A DNA stretch of 64,000 nucleotides from assembly GCF_016217785.1 (NCBI RefSeq), contig NZ_JACRGA010000027.1:62001-126000 (forward strand), in the 5' to 3' direction. The notes below the pieces were generated by a model, which searched no databases, was not told the origin of the DNA, and was given only the letters and a program-made list of their open reading frames with translations. Source of the DNA: Methanobacterium sp. Lineage in GTDB: Archaea > Methanobacteriota > Methanobacteria > Methanobacteriales > Methanobacteriaceae. Shown piece after piece: positions 15,832-28,009 of this stretch. Positions within the stretch are counted from its first letter, which is position 1. Every line of letters starts with the position of its first letter. A program made the position numbers and the translations under genes.

Positions 15832-17067
15832 ATGAAGTACATTGTTGTTATTGGGGATGGAATGGTTGACCAACCATTAAAAGAACTGGATGGAGAAACA
15901 CCCCTTCAAAGAGCTGAAACCCCCAATATGGATTTTATAGCAAAGAACGGGTCCTGCGGCATGCTGGCAACTGTTCCCCAGGGAATGGAACCAGGATCAG
16001 ATGTGGCCAATCTATCCATAATGGGTTATGATCCTAAAAAATATTACACTGGCCGGGGCCCACTGGAAGCCGCCAGTATCGGAGCCCAACTGAAAGAAGA
16101 TGATGTAGCATTCCGTTGTAATCTCATAACTCAGGAAAATGGCCTTCTAGCTGATTTCAACGCAGGGCATATCAGCACTGCTGAAGCATCACAGCTTATT
16201 GAGAGCTTAAATCAATCCTTTTTCCGTTACGGGAAATTTTATCTGGGAACCAGCTACCGCCACCTGTTCATTTATAAGGGTAAAGATGCTGCTTTACTTA
16301 AATCAACACCCCCACATGACGTGGTGGGAGAACCCATCCAGGAATATCTTTTAAAAGGAGATAATAGTGTATTAGACGCTTTATCTGTGAAACTGAATGA
16401 ATTGATGTATAAATCTTCAGATGTCCTGGAAAAGCAGCCCATAAATGAAAAAAGAGTTGAATCGGATAAAAATCCAGCTAACATGATCTGGTTGTGGGGG
16501 CAGGGACCCAAACCCCAGTTACCTCCTTTTAAGGAAAAATATAACCTTAAAGGTGCAACCATTACTGGGGTGGATCTAATTAAAGGGATTGGAACTTACC
16601 TTGGATTAACCAATGTCCATGTCCCTGGTGCTACTGGTTTTTATGACACGGATTACTGTGGTAAGGCCAAGTATGCCTTGGAATCCCTGGAAGATCATGA
16701 TCTGGTTTTTATTCATGTGGAAGCTCCTGATGAAGCGGGTCATGCCGGTGATATCCGGGAAAAAATAATGGCCATTGAACGCATTGACCGACGCATACTG
16801 GGAAAACTAAGAGAAGAACTCCATTCATTGGATGATTATGCTCTGGCTGTGTTACCAGACCATCCCACACCCATAGATATTAGAACCCATACTTCTGATC
16901 CAGTTCCCTATGCTGTGTACACCCCTGGTTGCGAAGCTGATAAAACAGAAGCATACAATGAAGTGTCTGTTTTAGATAGTTTTAAAGATAGTTCTAATGA
17001 GATCATGGAAGGTTATAAGTTCCTTAAATTTTTCATAGAGTATGCAAGACGTGGAAAAACTGTTTAA
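15832..17067 (+). CDS. apgM: 2,3-bisphosphoglycerate-independent phosphoglycerate mutase, archaeal type
   Basis: 411 residues of the alkaline-phosphatase superfamily. The N-terminal VIGDGMVDQP holds a metal-binding Asp, GSDVANLSIMGYDP carries the phosphorylated Ser, and the AIERIDRRI and LPDHPTP/THTSDPVP segments hold the later metal ligands. It interconverts 3- and 2-phosphoglycerate in gluconeogenesis. An AAAGGAG site precedes the ATG. Homoserine kinase-like relatives of this family exist, and the location after hom makes that alternative worth noting, though the length and motifs fit ApgM. Confidence 0.88.
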   Translation: MKYIVVIGDGMVDQPLKELDGETPLQRAETPNMDFIAKNGSCGMLATVPQGMEPGSDVANLSIMGYDPKKYYTGRGPLEAASIGAQLKEDDVAFRCNLITQENGLLADFNAGHISTAEASQLIESLNQSFFRYGKFYLGTSYRHLFIYKGKDAALLKSTPPHDVVGEPIQEYLLKGDNSVLDALSVKLNELMYKSSDVLEKQPINEKRVESDKNPANMIWLWGQGPKPQLPPFKEKYNLKGATITGVDLIKGIGTYLGLTNVHVPGATGFYDTDYCGKAKYALESLEDHDLVFIHVEAPDEAGHAGDIREKIMAIERIDRRILGKLREELHSLDDYALAVLPDHPTPIDIRTHTSDPVPYAVYTPGCEADKTEAYNEVSVLDSFKDSSNEIMEGYKFLKFFIEYARRGKTV

Positions 17068-17212
17068 GAGGAACTATTTTTCTAAGAATATGAAAATATA
17101 GAAATATTTACCAATTAAAACTATTTAATGGATCACCAAATAAGACCATAATCAGACAAAATAAAATATGGTATGATATACCTAACAAAACAATTATAGT
17201 AATTTAATAAAG

Positions 17213-18637
17213 GTGGGATTTAGCATAAGTTATCCAAGATTTAGATATTATTCTGCAGTGGCAGCGGGTAAAATAGCCTCTTTCGTTCTCAGGAAAATTC
17301 TTAAAAGTAGTGCCAGTGCCATGCCCGGTAAAGTGGCCATGACCATTTATCCTGATATTTTAGGGGTGGTAAATGACCGCTGCCAGAATAAGATCATCAT
17401 CACCGGTACCAATGGTAAGACCACCACCAATAACCTCCTCACCCACATTTTAAAGAAGGAATACCCTTCAGTTCTATCTAATCTTAGGGGTGCCAACATG
17501 CCCCAGGGACTGGTAAGTGCATTTTTACATGACCGGAAAAAGGAGTATGATTGGGGAGTCTTCGAAGTGGACGAAGGTTCATTTGAAAGGGTTACTGAAC
17601 ATGTTAAACCAGACTACGTCCTGGTGACTAATTTCTTCAGGGACCAGCTTGATCGCTACGGTGAGATTGAAAAAGCATTCCAGGATATCTTAGAAGCCCT
17701 GGAACCATTGGATACAACATTAATTCTTAACGCAGATGACCCTCTGGTTTCAAACTTCCGGAAACTACATAAAAAGAACATTTATTATGGGGTGACCCAA
17801 AACCAGTACAGCACCCTTCAGCAGGGAATTGTTGAATCACGGTTCTGCCCAGCCTGCAGCAGCTATCTGGATTACGATTATTATAATTACGGCCAGTTAG
17901 GCGGTTACCAGTGCCCTGATTGCGGTTTTTCCAACCCGAATCATGATTACCAGATAACGGAGATAGATTACCAGGACCATCAGTATCATTACCAGTTTAA
18001 AAATAAGGATCAGGAAGTGCAGGATATAACCTTTGCCTACGAGGGGATATATAATGCCTATAACTGTTGCGCGGCATTATCCACTGCCCTGGAGGTAGGT
18101 CTTCCCCTGGAGAATGTTGCCCGTTCCATTGAAGAGTTTGAATATCATCTGGGCAGGATGGAGAATTTCCAGTTCCCTGAGAAAATCGTTAAAATCGCCC
18201 TGGTTAAAAATCCCATTGGACTCAGTGAGACAATAAGCAGCATTTCCCTGGATGAACGTGCTAAATCAATGTTATTTGTGCTTAACGACAACCCGGCTGA
18301 TGGTAAGGATGTGTCCTGGATATGGGATGCTGAAGTAGAAAAAATGAGTAATGTGAAGAACATCAACCAGATCTACTGTTCTGGTCGCCGGGCTGAAGAT
18401 ATTGCACTCCGACTCAAGTACGCTGGGGTGCCAGTGGAACTGGTGAAAGTAGATGATAATATGGACAGTGCCATAGGGAAGGTCTTAAATGAAGATGTGG
18501 AAATAGTTTATATTCTACCAACCTATACTGCAGTATTCCAGGGTCGTGAGTTGGTACTGGCACGATTAGAAGGTTCGGGAAAGAAAATGTCACATATTCG
18601 TGAATATTTAAAGAATCTGAAACTTCCAGGCCGATGA
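17213..18637 (+). CDS. murT: MurT-like Mur ligase
   Basis: 474 residues with the Mur-ligase ATP loop GTNGKTTTNNL, the central FEVDEGSFERV segment, and a zinc ribbon inserted in the middle domain (CPAC, then CPDCGF about 30 residues later), which is diagnostic for MurT. The final domain ends with a DUF1727-like region. In Gram-positive bacteria MurT with GatD amidates the glutamate of lipid II; here the substrate is probably a pseudomurein peptide precursor. The GTG start at 17213 is the first with an AGGTG-like site, but it overlaps that site, so the start is less sure. The gatD-like partner lies 202 bp downstream. Confidence 0.83.
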   Translation: MGFSISYPRFRYYSAVAAGKIASFVLRKILKSSASAMPGKVAMTIYPDILGVVNDRCQNKIIITGTNGKTTTNNLLTHILKKEYPSVLSNLRGANMPQGLVSAFLHDRKKEYDWGVFEVDEGSFERVTEHVKPDYVLVTNFFRDQLDRYGEIEKAFQDILEALEPLDTTLILNADDPLVSNFRKLHKKNIYYGVTQNQYSTLQQGIVESRFCPACSSYLDYDYYNYGQLGGYQCPDCGFSNPNHDYQITEIDYQDHQYHYQFKNKDQEVQDITFAYEGIYNAYNCCAALSTALEVGLPLENVARSIEEFEYHLGRMENFQFPEKIVKIALVKNPIGLSETISSISLDERAKSMLFVLNDNPADGKDVSWIWDAEVEKMSNVKNINQIYCSGRRAEDIALRLKYAGVPVELVKVDDNMDSAIGKVLNEDVEIVYILPTYTAVFQGRELVLARLEGSGKKMSHIREYLKNLKLPGR

Positions 18638-18839
18638 GAGGATTTGAATGAAATATTTTTTAGAATAACATCAAAAAAAATCCTTTTAGATATCTCAAAA
18701 AAATCCTCACATGAAAAATAGTTTAAATCATGTAATGAGAATCAATTAAATTATTGAATTTAAACTCATCATAATAAATTAGAATTTGAATTATCATTAA
18801 TAACTTATTTATAACAAAATAACTTTGATGGGAATAACC

Positions 18840-19562
18840 ATGGAACTTAAAATATATCATATGTATCCTGATCTTTTGAATCTCTATGGGGATCTGGGTA
18901 ACGTAACCAGCCTACGTCAGCGCTGCCAGTGGAGAGGTATCAATGTAGAAGTGGTAAGTTTCAGCATGAATCACGAAGTACCCTTAACTGATGGTGATCT
19001 GTTCTTCATTGGAGGAGGTTCAGATCGTGGTCAAAATATTGTTTACTCCCATCTCCTAAAGTACACACGGGTAATGGGAGATCTGATTGAAGATGGCGCC
19101 CCTGTTCTGGCCATATGTGGCGGGTATCAGCTTTTAGGTGAGAAATACATTGATGCAGATGGAAATGATGTTCCTGGTCTGGGAATATTTGATTACCATA
19201 CTCGTAGTGAGGAAGGACGGCTTATTGGAAACATAATCATTGAAAACAGCCTGAAACTTAGTCCAGAGACACTGGTGGGCTTTGAAAATCATGGAGGCCG
19301 CACCTACCATGATCACCAGGCACTGGGAAAGGTAATTGTGGGTTATGGTAACAATGGCAAAGACCAGGAGGAAGGCATGATTTACCAGAACTGCATCGGA
19401 ACATATCTCCACGGCCCATTATTACCTAAAAATCCGCATCTAGCGGATCATCTTATTTTAAAGGCCCTGGAGAGAAAATATGACCTGAAAGAGTTATCCT
19501 CCCTTGAAGATCGTCAGGAATATGCGGCTCATGAAAAAGTACTGAAATTGTACTCTCCCTGA
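18840..19562 (+). CDS. gatD: GatD-like glutamine amidotransferase partner of MurT
   Basis: 240 residues from the ATG at 18840 (MELKIYHMYPDLLNLYGDLGN). Class I-type glutamine amidotransferase of the CobB/CobQ branch: GGGSDRGQ near residue 58, the nucleophile elbow ICGGYQLLG, and a catalytic His in GTYLHGPLLPKNP. It supplies ammonia to the MurT-like ligase. ATGs at 18828 and 18840 both compete; family alignment favours the second. A small hairpin (AGGGA-AA-TCCCT, 19568-19579) follows the stop. Confidence 0.85.
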   Translation: MELKIYHMYPDLLNLYGDLGNVTSLRQRCQWRGINVEVVSFSMNHEVPLTDGDLFFIGGGSDRGQNIVYSHLLKYTRVMGDLIEDGAPVLAICGGYQLLGEKYIDADGNDVPGLGIFDYHTRSEEGRLIGNIIIENSLKLSPETLVGFENHGGRTYHDHQALGKVIVGYGNNGKDQEEGMIYQNCIGTYLHGPLLPKNPHLADHLILKALERKYDLKELSSLEDRQEYAAHEKVLKLYSP

Positions 19563-19614
19563 TTTTTAGGGAAATCCCTTAATTATCAGAAGATCATTAT
19601 GCTCTTTCGGAATC

Positions 19615-19652
<38 letters not shown>

Positions 19653-19806
19653 TTGACTTTCATTATGTAAGCCCATCAGGGTAAATATTCCGGGAACAAA
19701 GTCTTAAGTCCATCGAGAGTGTTAAAATAGGTATTAAATCCATTTAATGCTCTTTAGATGTTTATAATGTTACTGTTAACACAATGTTTAAAATCTTTTT
19801 AAGGAG

Positions 19807-21420
<1,614 letters not shown>

Positions 21421-21449
21421 AGGGTAAGATTTACTTTCAGAGGAATCAA

Positions 21450-22613
21450 ATGATCATTGACATCCCCCTAATCACTGTTATCATAGCCATAATTGCCTGT
21501 CTTTACGCCAGTTACTCTGATCTTAAAAGGGGAATTATTCCCAATAAACTGACCTTTCCCCTCATAGCTATTGGCCTAATTTTAAACTGCATTTATGCAT
21601 TTATGCTGGGGGAATTATGGATTATAATTGTTTGTCTGGTGGTCACCGGGGTGATATTTGCTCTGGGTTACCTGTTCTGGAAGATGGGTGCCTGGGCTGG
21701 TGGTGATGTGAAGCTTTTCACTGCCCTGGCAGCACTCATTCCCTTCAACCCTATCTTAATATCATATGAAGTATTCCAGGTGCCTTTCCCTGTTGAAGGA
21801 ATTTATCCATTCCCCCTAACCGTGATCATTAACAGTATCCTGTCCATTCTCCCATTTCTCCTGATCTATGTTTTTTATGTGGTGGCCAAAAACAAACCGC
21901 ACCTCATGAGTGAATTAACATCCCCTGTGAAGGATTATCGGAAAAACATCGTCCTGACCCTGGTTATCACCTCGGCAGTGAACATCACCTTCCTCATAAC
22001 CCAGCAAGTGGGTTTTCAAATTATAATAATTTCCTTAATTTTGATCTATATTCTATCCCTCTTAATATCCAAATTACCTAACCAGGTTAAGGCAGTGGTG
22101 GTATCACTGATCACTGTTGCAGCTCTCTTCTATAACTTTAAAATTACCATTATCAGTGTTGTTGTTTTATTCATTTCCATAATCATCATAGAGATTGTAC
22201 GAAAACTTTTAACTTCTGTGAGCCGGGAAGCACTGCAAGATGATATTCCCCTGGATGAACTTCAGGAAGGGATGATACCTGCTTATAATCTGTATCAACG
22301 TGATAATGATGAGGTATTAGTGGATGATAAGAGTTTCACAGATAAAATGAAAGATTCTTTTAAAACACAGGATCCCAGCATTCTCACTGCACCCCCGGGT
22401 AAGCGTCTGGTTGGAACTCTGGCTGCAGGGTTGTCCAATGAGGATATCCAGCTTTTAAAGCAACTACACCAGGATGGTAAGATTTCCAACAAATTCCGGG
22501 TGAAAAAAGGAGTGCCTTTTGCCCCTTCCATCTTAATCGGACTCATAATATCCCTTTTCATCGGGGATCTGGCTTACATACTACAGAAGATCCTCATTTG
22601 GATCATGTATTAA
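21450..22613 (+). CDS. A24-family prepilin peptidase with extended C-terminal membrane part
   Basis: 387 residues, polytopic. The two catalytic aspartates of A24 peptidases are visible: the first in YSDLKRGIIPNKLT, the second in WAGGDVKLF. Further helices lie at about 130-155, 165-220 and 225-245, then a soluble stretch (residues about 250-350) and a final hydrophobic helix near the C-terminus, giving a protein longer than the usual 230-270 residue FlaK/EppA. It should cut class III signal peptides before the Gln of K-G-Q, as in the pilin encoded at 22880 and those at 28-33 kb. It is 29 bp from pyrG. Confidence 0.85.
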   Translation: MIIDIPLITVIIAIIACLYASYSDLKRGIIPNKLTFPLIAIGLILNCIYAFMLGELWIIIVCLVVTGVIFALGYLFWKMGAWAGGDVKLFTALAALIPFNPILISYEVFQVPFPVEGIYPFPLTVIINSILSILPFLLIYVFYVVAKNKPHLMSELTSPVKDYRKNIVLTLVITSAVNITFLITQQVGFQIIIISLILIYILSLLISKLPNQVKAVVVSLITVAALFYNFKITIISVVVLFISIIIIEIVRKLLTSVSREALQDDIPLDELQEGMIPAYNLYQRDNDEVLVDDKSFTDKMKDSFKTQDPSILTAPPGKRLVGTLAAGLSNEDIQLLKQLHQDGKISNKFRVKKGVPFAPSILIGLIISLFIGDLAYILQKILIWIMY

Positions 22614-22879
22614 TGATTTTAGGTATTGATTAATATTATTAATAAGTTGAGTATTAATTGATAAAGATCAAGAATTACTTGCCGATTTGATGTAAACCAT
22701 CAAGATTGTGAAGACTTATGATTCCAATTAAGATCAAACCATAATACTCCTAATAAAAACCCTTCTAACATTTCCAGCAGTAATAATCATCAGGATTTTA
22801 TAACCAGAGCCCATAAGTATTGTACTAATATTTATATGATCATGTGCTATAGATTATAATAATAATCAGAGTGATTAAA

Positions 22880-23320
22880 ATGGAAAACAAAGGACAGGCA
22901 TCTGCAGAGTACTTACTTCTCCTGGTAGTGATTTTAATTATAATGGCTTCAGTTACCATACCATTAGTGAGCCGCTCTGTTAACGCTACTATGGATGTTT
23001 CCACATCATCTGACACCAAAAATGCAGTGCAAAGCATTGCAAATGCTGCTAATTTAATTTATGCCAATGGCCCTGGTGCCAAACGTACACTTAATATTTA
23101 TATGCCCCAAAATATGAATTTAATTTACGATAATAACACTAAGACCATTAATCAAACACTCGAGCTGTCTTCCCAAAATAAAACCATAAGTGCCAGTGTA
23201 GATTACTCAATTACCATTATAAACCCGACTCCTGGTAAAGGGTGGCATGAAACACAGATAGAATGGCCTCTTAGTGAAACTTCTAATCCTACCAACATAA
23301 CCGTGACCTTCTTAACTTAA
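22880..23320 (+). CDS. Class III signal peptide pilin-like protein
   Basis: 146 residues from the ATG at 22880 (GTGAT ribosome site at 22871). The N-terminus MENKGQASAEYLLLLVVIL is a classic archaeal class III signal peptide: cleavage after KG, Gln at +1, Glu at +5, then a hydrophobic helix. The rest is a small, Asn/Thr-rich beta domain with possible N-glycosylation sites. It is placed 267 bp after the prepilin peptidase and 19 bp before a membrane-protein gene. A bidirectional role in surface pili is likely. Confidence 0.85.
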   Translation: MENKGQASAEYLLLLVVILIIMASVTIPLVSRSVNATMDVSTSSDTKNAVQSIANAANLIYANGPGAKRTLNIYMPQNMNLIYDNNTKTINQTLELSSQNKTISASVDYSITIINPTPGKGWHETQIEWPLSETSNPTNITVTFLT

Positions 23321-23339
23321 ATTTTGAGGTAATAATATA

Positions 23340-24242
23340 ATGTTCAATAAATTAGGAGACATGATATTACGATTCTTCTCACTTCTAGGGGCAGTGATAT
23401 TAGCAATACCCAAAATTCCCCAAAAACTTGGTAACATCAACCGGGAACGTGTGAAAGAAAAAATAGACACTAAAAACATTAAAGGAAACGTTTCTAAAGT
23501 TAAGGAAAACCTTGGAATTGATGAAAAAACTTCAAGAACCAATTCTAACAAAAAAAAAGATTTTTCAACAGAATCATCATACCCCCCCATCACCCCTAAT
23601 GCTGGAAAAACCAATGAAAAATCCGACGTTATTCTTATATCAACTCCATTCACATCCAAGGAAAAGGAAGATACCATATTTCGTCTTCAGTTGTTATCAG
23701 CAGGATTCCTCATTATATCTGTCCTATACCTATTTAATTTCTTTTCTATCATTCTTTATGGGATCCTTGGAATTTTAATAGGAGGTTACATTATTTATAT
23801 CCTATTTAACAGGGTTAAAGTCATGTATGGCCCAGAATTCCCTGCTTATCGAGATTTTTTCTTGATGTATCTAGTAGTGGGTATTATCTTGGTACTGGCT
23901 GGTACTAACAGTAATTTAGTCATGGCATTTTCATTCAGTTTCTTCCCTTCACTGACCATCTTCATATTTGCAATAATCGCCGTGGTATTAGTTTATTTGA
24001 TCTTCAGGATACGTTACCACCGCGACTTCACTTATGGAGTTGTAATTGAAACCGGTGAAAAGATGGCCTATGTGAAGGTAGAATATGATATTCGTTCCAA
24101 TGTCAAACCAGACATATATGTAGTAGAAAATGATTATGGTGCATCAGATGGTGACACAGTGCAACTGAAGACCGAAAAAAAGCTTTTTAGTAACAGTGGC
24201 AATAAACCAATAAGTGTGATGAATACTGTTAACAAAATCTAA
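23340..24242 (+). CDS. DUF2101-like membrane protein
   Basis: 300 residues. The first 20 are a short amphipathic or membrane segment, residues about 30-110 are charged and Lys-rich, and four hydrophobic helices follow between about 120 and 225, then a C-terminal beta-rich tail (GEKMAYVKVEYDIRSNVKP). The layout resembles the archaeal DUF2101 family of unknown function. It begins 19 bp after the pilin-like gene, so a role with that pilin is possible. No catalytic motif was seen. Confidence 0.6.
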   Translation: MFNKLGDMILRFFSLLGAVILAIPKIPQKLGNINRERVKEKIDTKNIKGNVSKVKENLGIDEKTSRTNSNKKKDFSTESSYPPITPNAGKTNEKSDVILISTPFTSKEKEDTIFRLQLLSAGFLIISVLYLFNFFSIILYGILGILIGGYIIYILFNRVKVMYGPEFPAYRDFFLMYLVVGIILVLAGTNSNLVMAFSFSFFPSLTIFIFAIIAVVLVYLIFRIRYHRDFTYGVVIETGEKMAYVKVEYDIRSNVKPDIYVVENDYGASDGDTVQLKTEKKLFSNSGNKPISVMNTVNKI

Positions 24243-24389
24243 ACCCTATTTTTGATTTTCACGAATTATTGAATAATATTTTTATTATAAATTAGTTTAC
24301 TCTAATAAATTCATATTAACCTTAAAAAAAGAAACTTAAACCCCAACATTTTACTAAAGTAATAACAAAATTTAATGGAAGTATTGAAT

Positions 24390-25151
24390 ATGCATGACAT
24401 CTCACCAAATCATCCTCGTTATCACTCCCTTCTTTTAAGGGATAAAATGGCCCAAGCGTACCACGAGGGGATCCTGGCTGACACCGCCCTCATCGCCCAT
24501 GGTAGGGGCGAGGCTTTTGATTATATTATAGGTGAAAAAACAACTCCCCCTGCAAGGAAGGCAATTAAAACTGCAACTGCTGCCCTTTTACTTGCTGAAA
24601 GTCCGGTTTTATCTGTTAATGGGAATACTGCTGTTCTGGCAGCAGATTATGTGGTGGAGTTAGCCAGTTTGTTAAAGGCTCGGATTGAGATCAACCTATT
24701 CTACCGCACTCCACAGCGTGTGTTGAAAGTTGAGGAAGTATTAAAAAATGCAGGGGCAACAGATGTTCTGGGTAAAGAAGGTGATGATTACCTGCCGGTT
24801 GAGGGATTGGAGGGCCCCAGGTCGCGTGCTCATCCCCAGGGTGTACACCGGGCAGATGTAGTTCTGGTTCCATTGGAAGATGGTGACCGGGCAGAAGCAC
24901 TGGTATCATCGGGTAAGAAGGTTATAACCATTGATCTAAACCCTTTATCACGAACTGCTAAAAAATCATCCATAACCATTGTGGATAACGTGGTTAGGGC
25001 CATTCCCCTCCTGATTAATGAAACAAAAAAGCTCAAAGGATGTTCCCGGCAGGATCTGCAAGGGATATTAAATGAATTTGATAATGATGAGAATATTTCC
25101 AGTTCACTGAACTTAATATCACAATATTTTAAAAGAGATGAAGACTCATGA
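24390..25151 (+). CDS. 4-phosphopantoate--beta-alanine ligase (archaeal phosphopantothenate synthetase)
   Basis: 253 residues from the ATG at 24390 (MHDISPNHPRYHSLLLRDKM, family-typical; an ATG at 24375 would add five residues). The blocks LIAHGRGEAFDYIIGEKTTPPA, SVNGNTAVL and TIDLNPLSRTAKKSSITIVDN are characteristic of this archaea-specific enzyme, which joins phosphopantoate and beta-alanine with ATP in CoA synthesis. The stop overlaps the next ATG (ATGA), linking it with UPF0200. Confidence 0.9.
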   Translation: MHDISPNHPRYHSLLLRDKMAQAYHEGILADTALIAHGRGEAFDYIIGEKTTPPARKAIKTATAALLLAESPVLSVNGNTAVLAADYVVELASLLKARIEINLFYRTPQRVLKVEEVLKNAGATDVLGKEGDDYLPVEGLEGPRSRAHPQGVHRADVVLVPLEDGDRAEALVSSGKKVITIDLNPLSRTAKKSSITIVDNVVRAIPLLINETKKLKGCSRQDLQGILNEFDNDENISSSLNLISQYFKRDEDS

Positions 25152-25744
25152 AGGTAATTGGAGTTACAGGAATGCCCGGATCAGGTAAAAGCGTGGTTTC
25201 CAGAGTTGCAGATAGTATGGGGATGAAAGTGGTACGGATGGGTGATGTCATCCGCAATGAAGCCCAGAGAAGAAATGAACCCCCTGGAAAAGTGGCAGTG
25301 GAACTTCGCCAGGAATATGGAGAATTTGTGGTAGCAGAACGATGCGTGGAATTCATTAAAAAATCAACCCACAAGGAAAAATCTTCAATTAATAAAACCA
25401 AAGATAGTAAGTCCACCCAAAATAGTAAATCACAATTATTCCTTATTGAAGGCATTCGCAGCCCATGGGAAGTGCAGATATTCAAAAAAAACTTCCCACA
25501 ATTTAAGGTTATAGCCATACACTCTGCACCAAAAACCCGTTATATTCGACTTAAAAAAAGAATGAGATCCGATGACTCTTCTGAAGCTAAAGAAGCGGTG
25601 AAACGAGACCAGCGCGAACTTAAATTTGGTATTGGAGAAGTAATTGCCAATGCTGATTTTATGGTAGTTAATGAGAGTGCTAAAGGTAAACTGAAAAACA
25701 CAGTGCGAGGTATCCTTAAAAATGAATTGCGAAATAGTTGCTAA
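25148..25744 (+). CDS. UPF0200 family P-loop kinase
   Basis: 198 residues with the P-loop GMPGSGKS (residues 8-15) and the conserved DVIRNEAQRR. It belongs to the UPF0200 family, related to nucleotide kinases and dephospho-CoA kinase. Its overlap with the phosphopantothenate synthetase gene suggests a CoA-linked role, but archaeal dephospho-CoA kinase is a different (DUF359) family, so the substrate is not known. Residues about 75-95 are a low-complexity Lys/Ser stretch absent from most relatives. Confidence 0.82.
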   Translation: MKVIGVTGMPGSGKSVVSRVADSMGMKVVRMGDVIRNEAQRRNEPPGKVAVELRQEYGEFVVAERCVEFIKKSTHKEKSSINKTKDSKSTQNSKSQLFLIEGIRSPWEVQIFKKNFPQFKVIAIHSAPKTRYIRLKKRMRSDDSSEAKEAVKRDQRELKFGIGEVIANADFMVVNESAKGKLKNTVRGILKNELRNSC

Positions 25745-26102
25745 AGCGCCAGTCCATCCAACAGAGGATCTGGACAAAGTTATCGAGGCCCTATCCAATG
25801 TCTTCGACTACGATGACATTTTAATAGCTGAAGAAAGTGTTACAGTTAATGGAAATACTTCCTGTCTTTTCCCATTTAAAGAATTCCTGGAGAAAAGACA
25901 GATCAGGGATACTGCCCGGAAAATTATTCTTAAGGGATGGGATGAAGAATCGAAGACCATTAATTTAAATTTAAGTAAACAAGCCGCCTTTGCCGGTATG
26001 ATCAACCTGGTGGATGATGATCTCTCACCCCTAGGGGAAATAGAAGTTAAAATCACCACTACAGATGTGGAAGAATTTGCAAACTGGCTATGTGCCCATT
26101 AA
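25722..26102 (+). CDS. UPF0201 family RNA-binding-like protein
   Basis: 126 residues, opening MNCEIVAKAPVHPTEDLDKVIEALSNVF, with the FANWL C-terminus seen in this archaeal family (COG1325). The gene overlaps the end of UPF0200 by 23 bp, and the two families are often adjacent or fused in archaea. It has an alpha-beta fold thought to bind RNA; no enzyme motif. Confidence 0.8.
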   Translation: MNCEIVAKAPVHPTEDLDKVIEALSNVFDYDDILIAEESVTVNGNTSCLFPFKEFLEKRQIRDTARKIILKGWDEESKTINLNLSKQAAFAGMINLVDDDLSPLGEIEVKITTTDVEEFANWLCAH

Positions 26103-26258
26103 GGTCAATGTTCCCTTAAATAAACCTCATTCGAGAATATTAAATCTTCGATTTACATCCATATTTTTTTTATAATCCAACTTTATTCAAAGAAAAGTTA
26201 AGTGTTTAATGTGAATTATACCCTAATTTAAGTGTTTATGTGAAATTATATCCATACC

Positions 26259-26942
26259 CTAATCTTTCTCACTTAGTTCTGCGTCTTTAATCACCATATA
26301 TCCACTATCCACTTCCCAGACATTTTCTGAGTCCAGAATATTGAGTCTTTTTTTGAAAATAGGACCATCAAGAACCAGTGTTTCTGCTTCTCCCCCTTCA
26401 AATGCCATGTGCAGACCATATTTTTCATGAAGTCCGTTTAACTCTTCCAGTAAATCTTCATCCACTATTCTGCCCAGCCAGGATTCATCCAGACCCTCGG
26501 CAGATGCACTGGTGACTATAACTTTAAATCCCAGGTCAATAATCTCCTGCATGTAGTCAAGAGGATCTCTGTGCCATAATGGTGCATGGGATTCTAATCC
26601 CACTTCCTTACATAAACCATCAATCCGTGATTTCTGGTACTCGGAATGTATAGCCCCAGTAAATACCGCTTCAATGCCCCTATTTTTAAGGTCTAAGAGA
26701 GCATTCCGAAGGTCTTCTAATTCTTCCTCCTTTTCACCAGGGGTTTTAGCCTGGATAAGAGGTATTTCCATGGCCTGGGAGAGTAACTGGGTGAGGTGTA
26801 CGTTAGGAACATGGAACATATAGGAATGGGGATTTTCAGAGTGCATGGAAAGGAGATATTCTACTTTCCAACCATCTTCCATGGCCTTGTAAGCGGCCAT
26901 GGTACTGTCTTTACCACCTGAAAAAAGTACTGCTGCGTTCAT
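26259..26942 (-). CDS. dph6: Diphthine--ammonia ligase family protein
   Basis: 227 residues with the PP-loop SGGKDST at residues 8-14 and the family blocks LLSMHSENPHSYMFHVPN, GAIHSEYQKSRID and the C-terminal AFEGGEAETLVLDGP. The last is diagnostic for Dph6-type proteins (TIGR00289), which amidate diphthine on elongation factor 2 with ATP and ammonia. It is a single gene, convergent with UPF0201. Confidence 0.88.
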   Translation of the reverse strand: MNAAVLFSGGKDSTMAAYKAMEDGWKVEYLLSMHSENPHSYMFHVPNVHLTQLLSQAMEIPLIQAKTPGEKEEELEDLRNALLDLKNRGIEAVFTGAIHSEYQKSRIDGLCKEVGLESHAPLWHRDPLDYMQEIIDLGFKVIVTSASAEGLDESWLGRIVDEDLLEELNGLHEKYGLHMAFEGGEAETLVLDGPIFKKRLNILDSENVWEVDSGYMVIKDAELSEKD

Positions 26943-27136
26943 AAATCATCTCATCCTATAATAAATCATTTTTTTAAGTTTTAATTCTTTATTTAATATC
27001 AATGCTTTATTTTAAGGATCAATTGTATGTTATTTATAGTGATTGACCCAAAAAATGGATTTGCTAAATAATCACTACAATTTAATAAAAAAATTGGGAA
27101 TTAAAGGAGATTAATACATTAAACTCATCAATATAA

Positions 27137-27957
<821 letters not shown>

Positions 27958-28009
27958 GTTAGAAGTATCGGTAAGAGTTAAAGTTATTTCAATTCAATTG
28001 TTACAAGTA

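Noticed and set aside
25148..25744. Annotation of UPF0200 as dephospho-CoA kinase
   Set aside because: The P-loop and CoA-gene neighbour suggest it, but the known archaeal enzyme belongs to another family, so the name is not supported.
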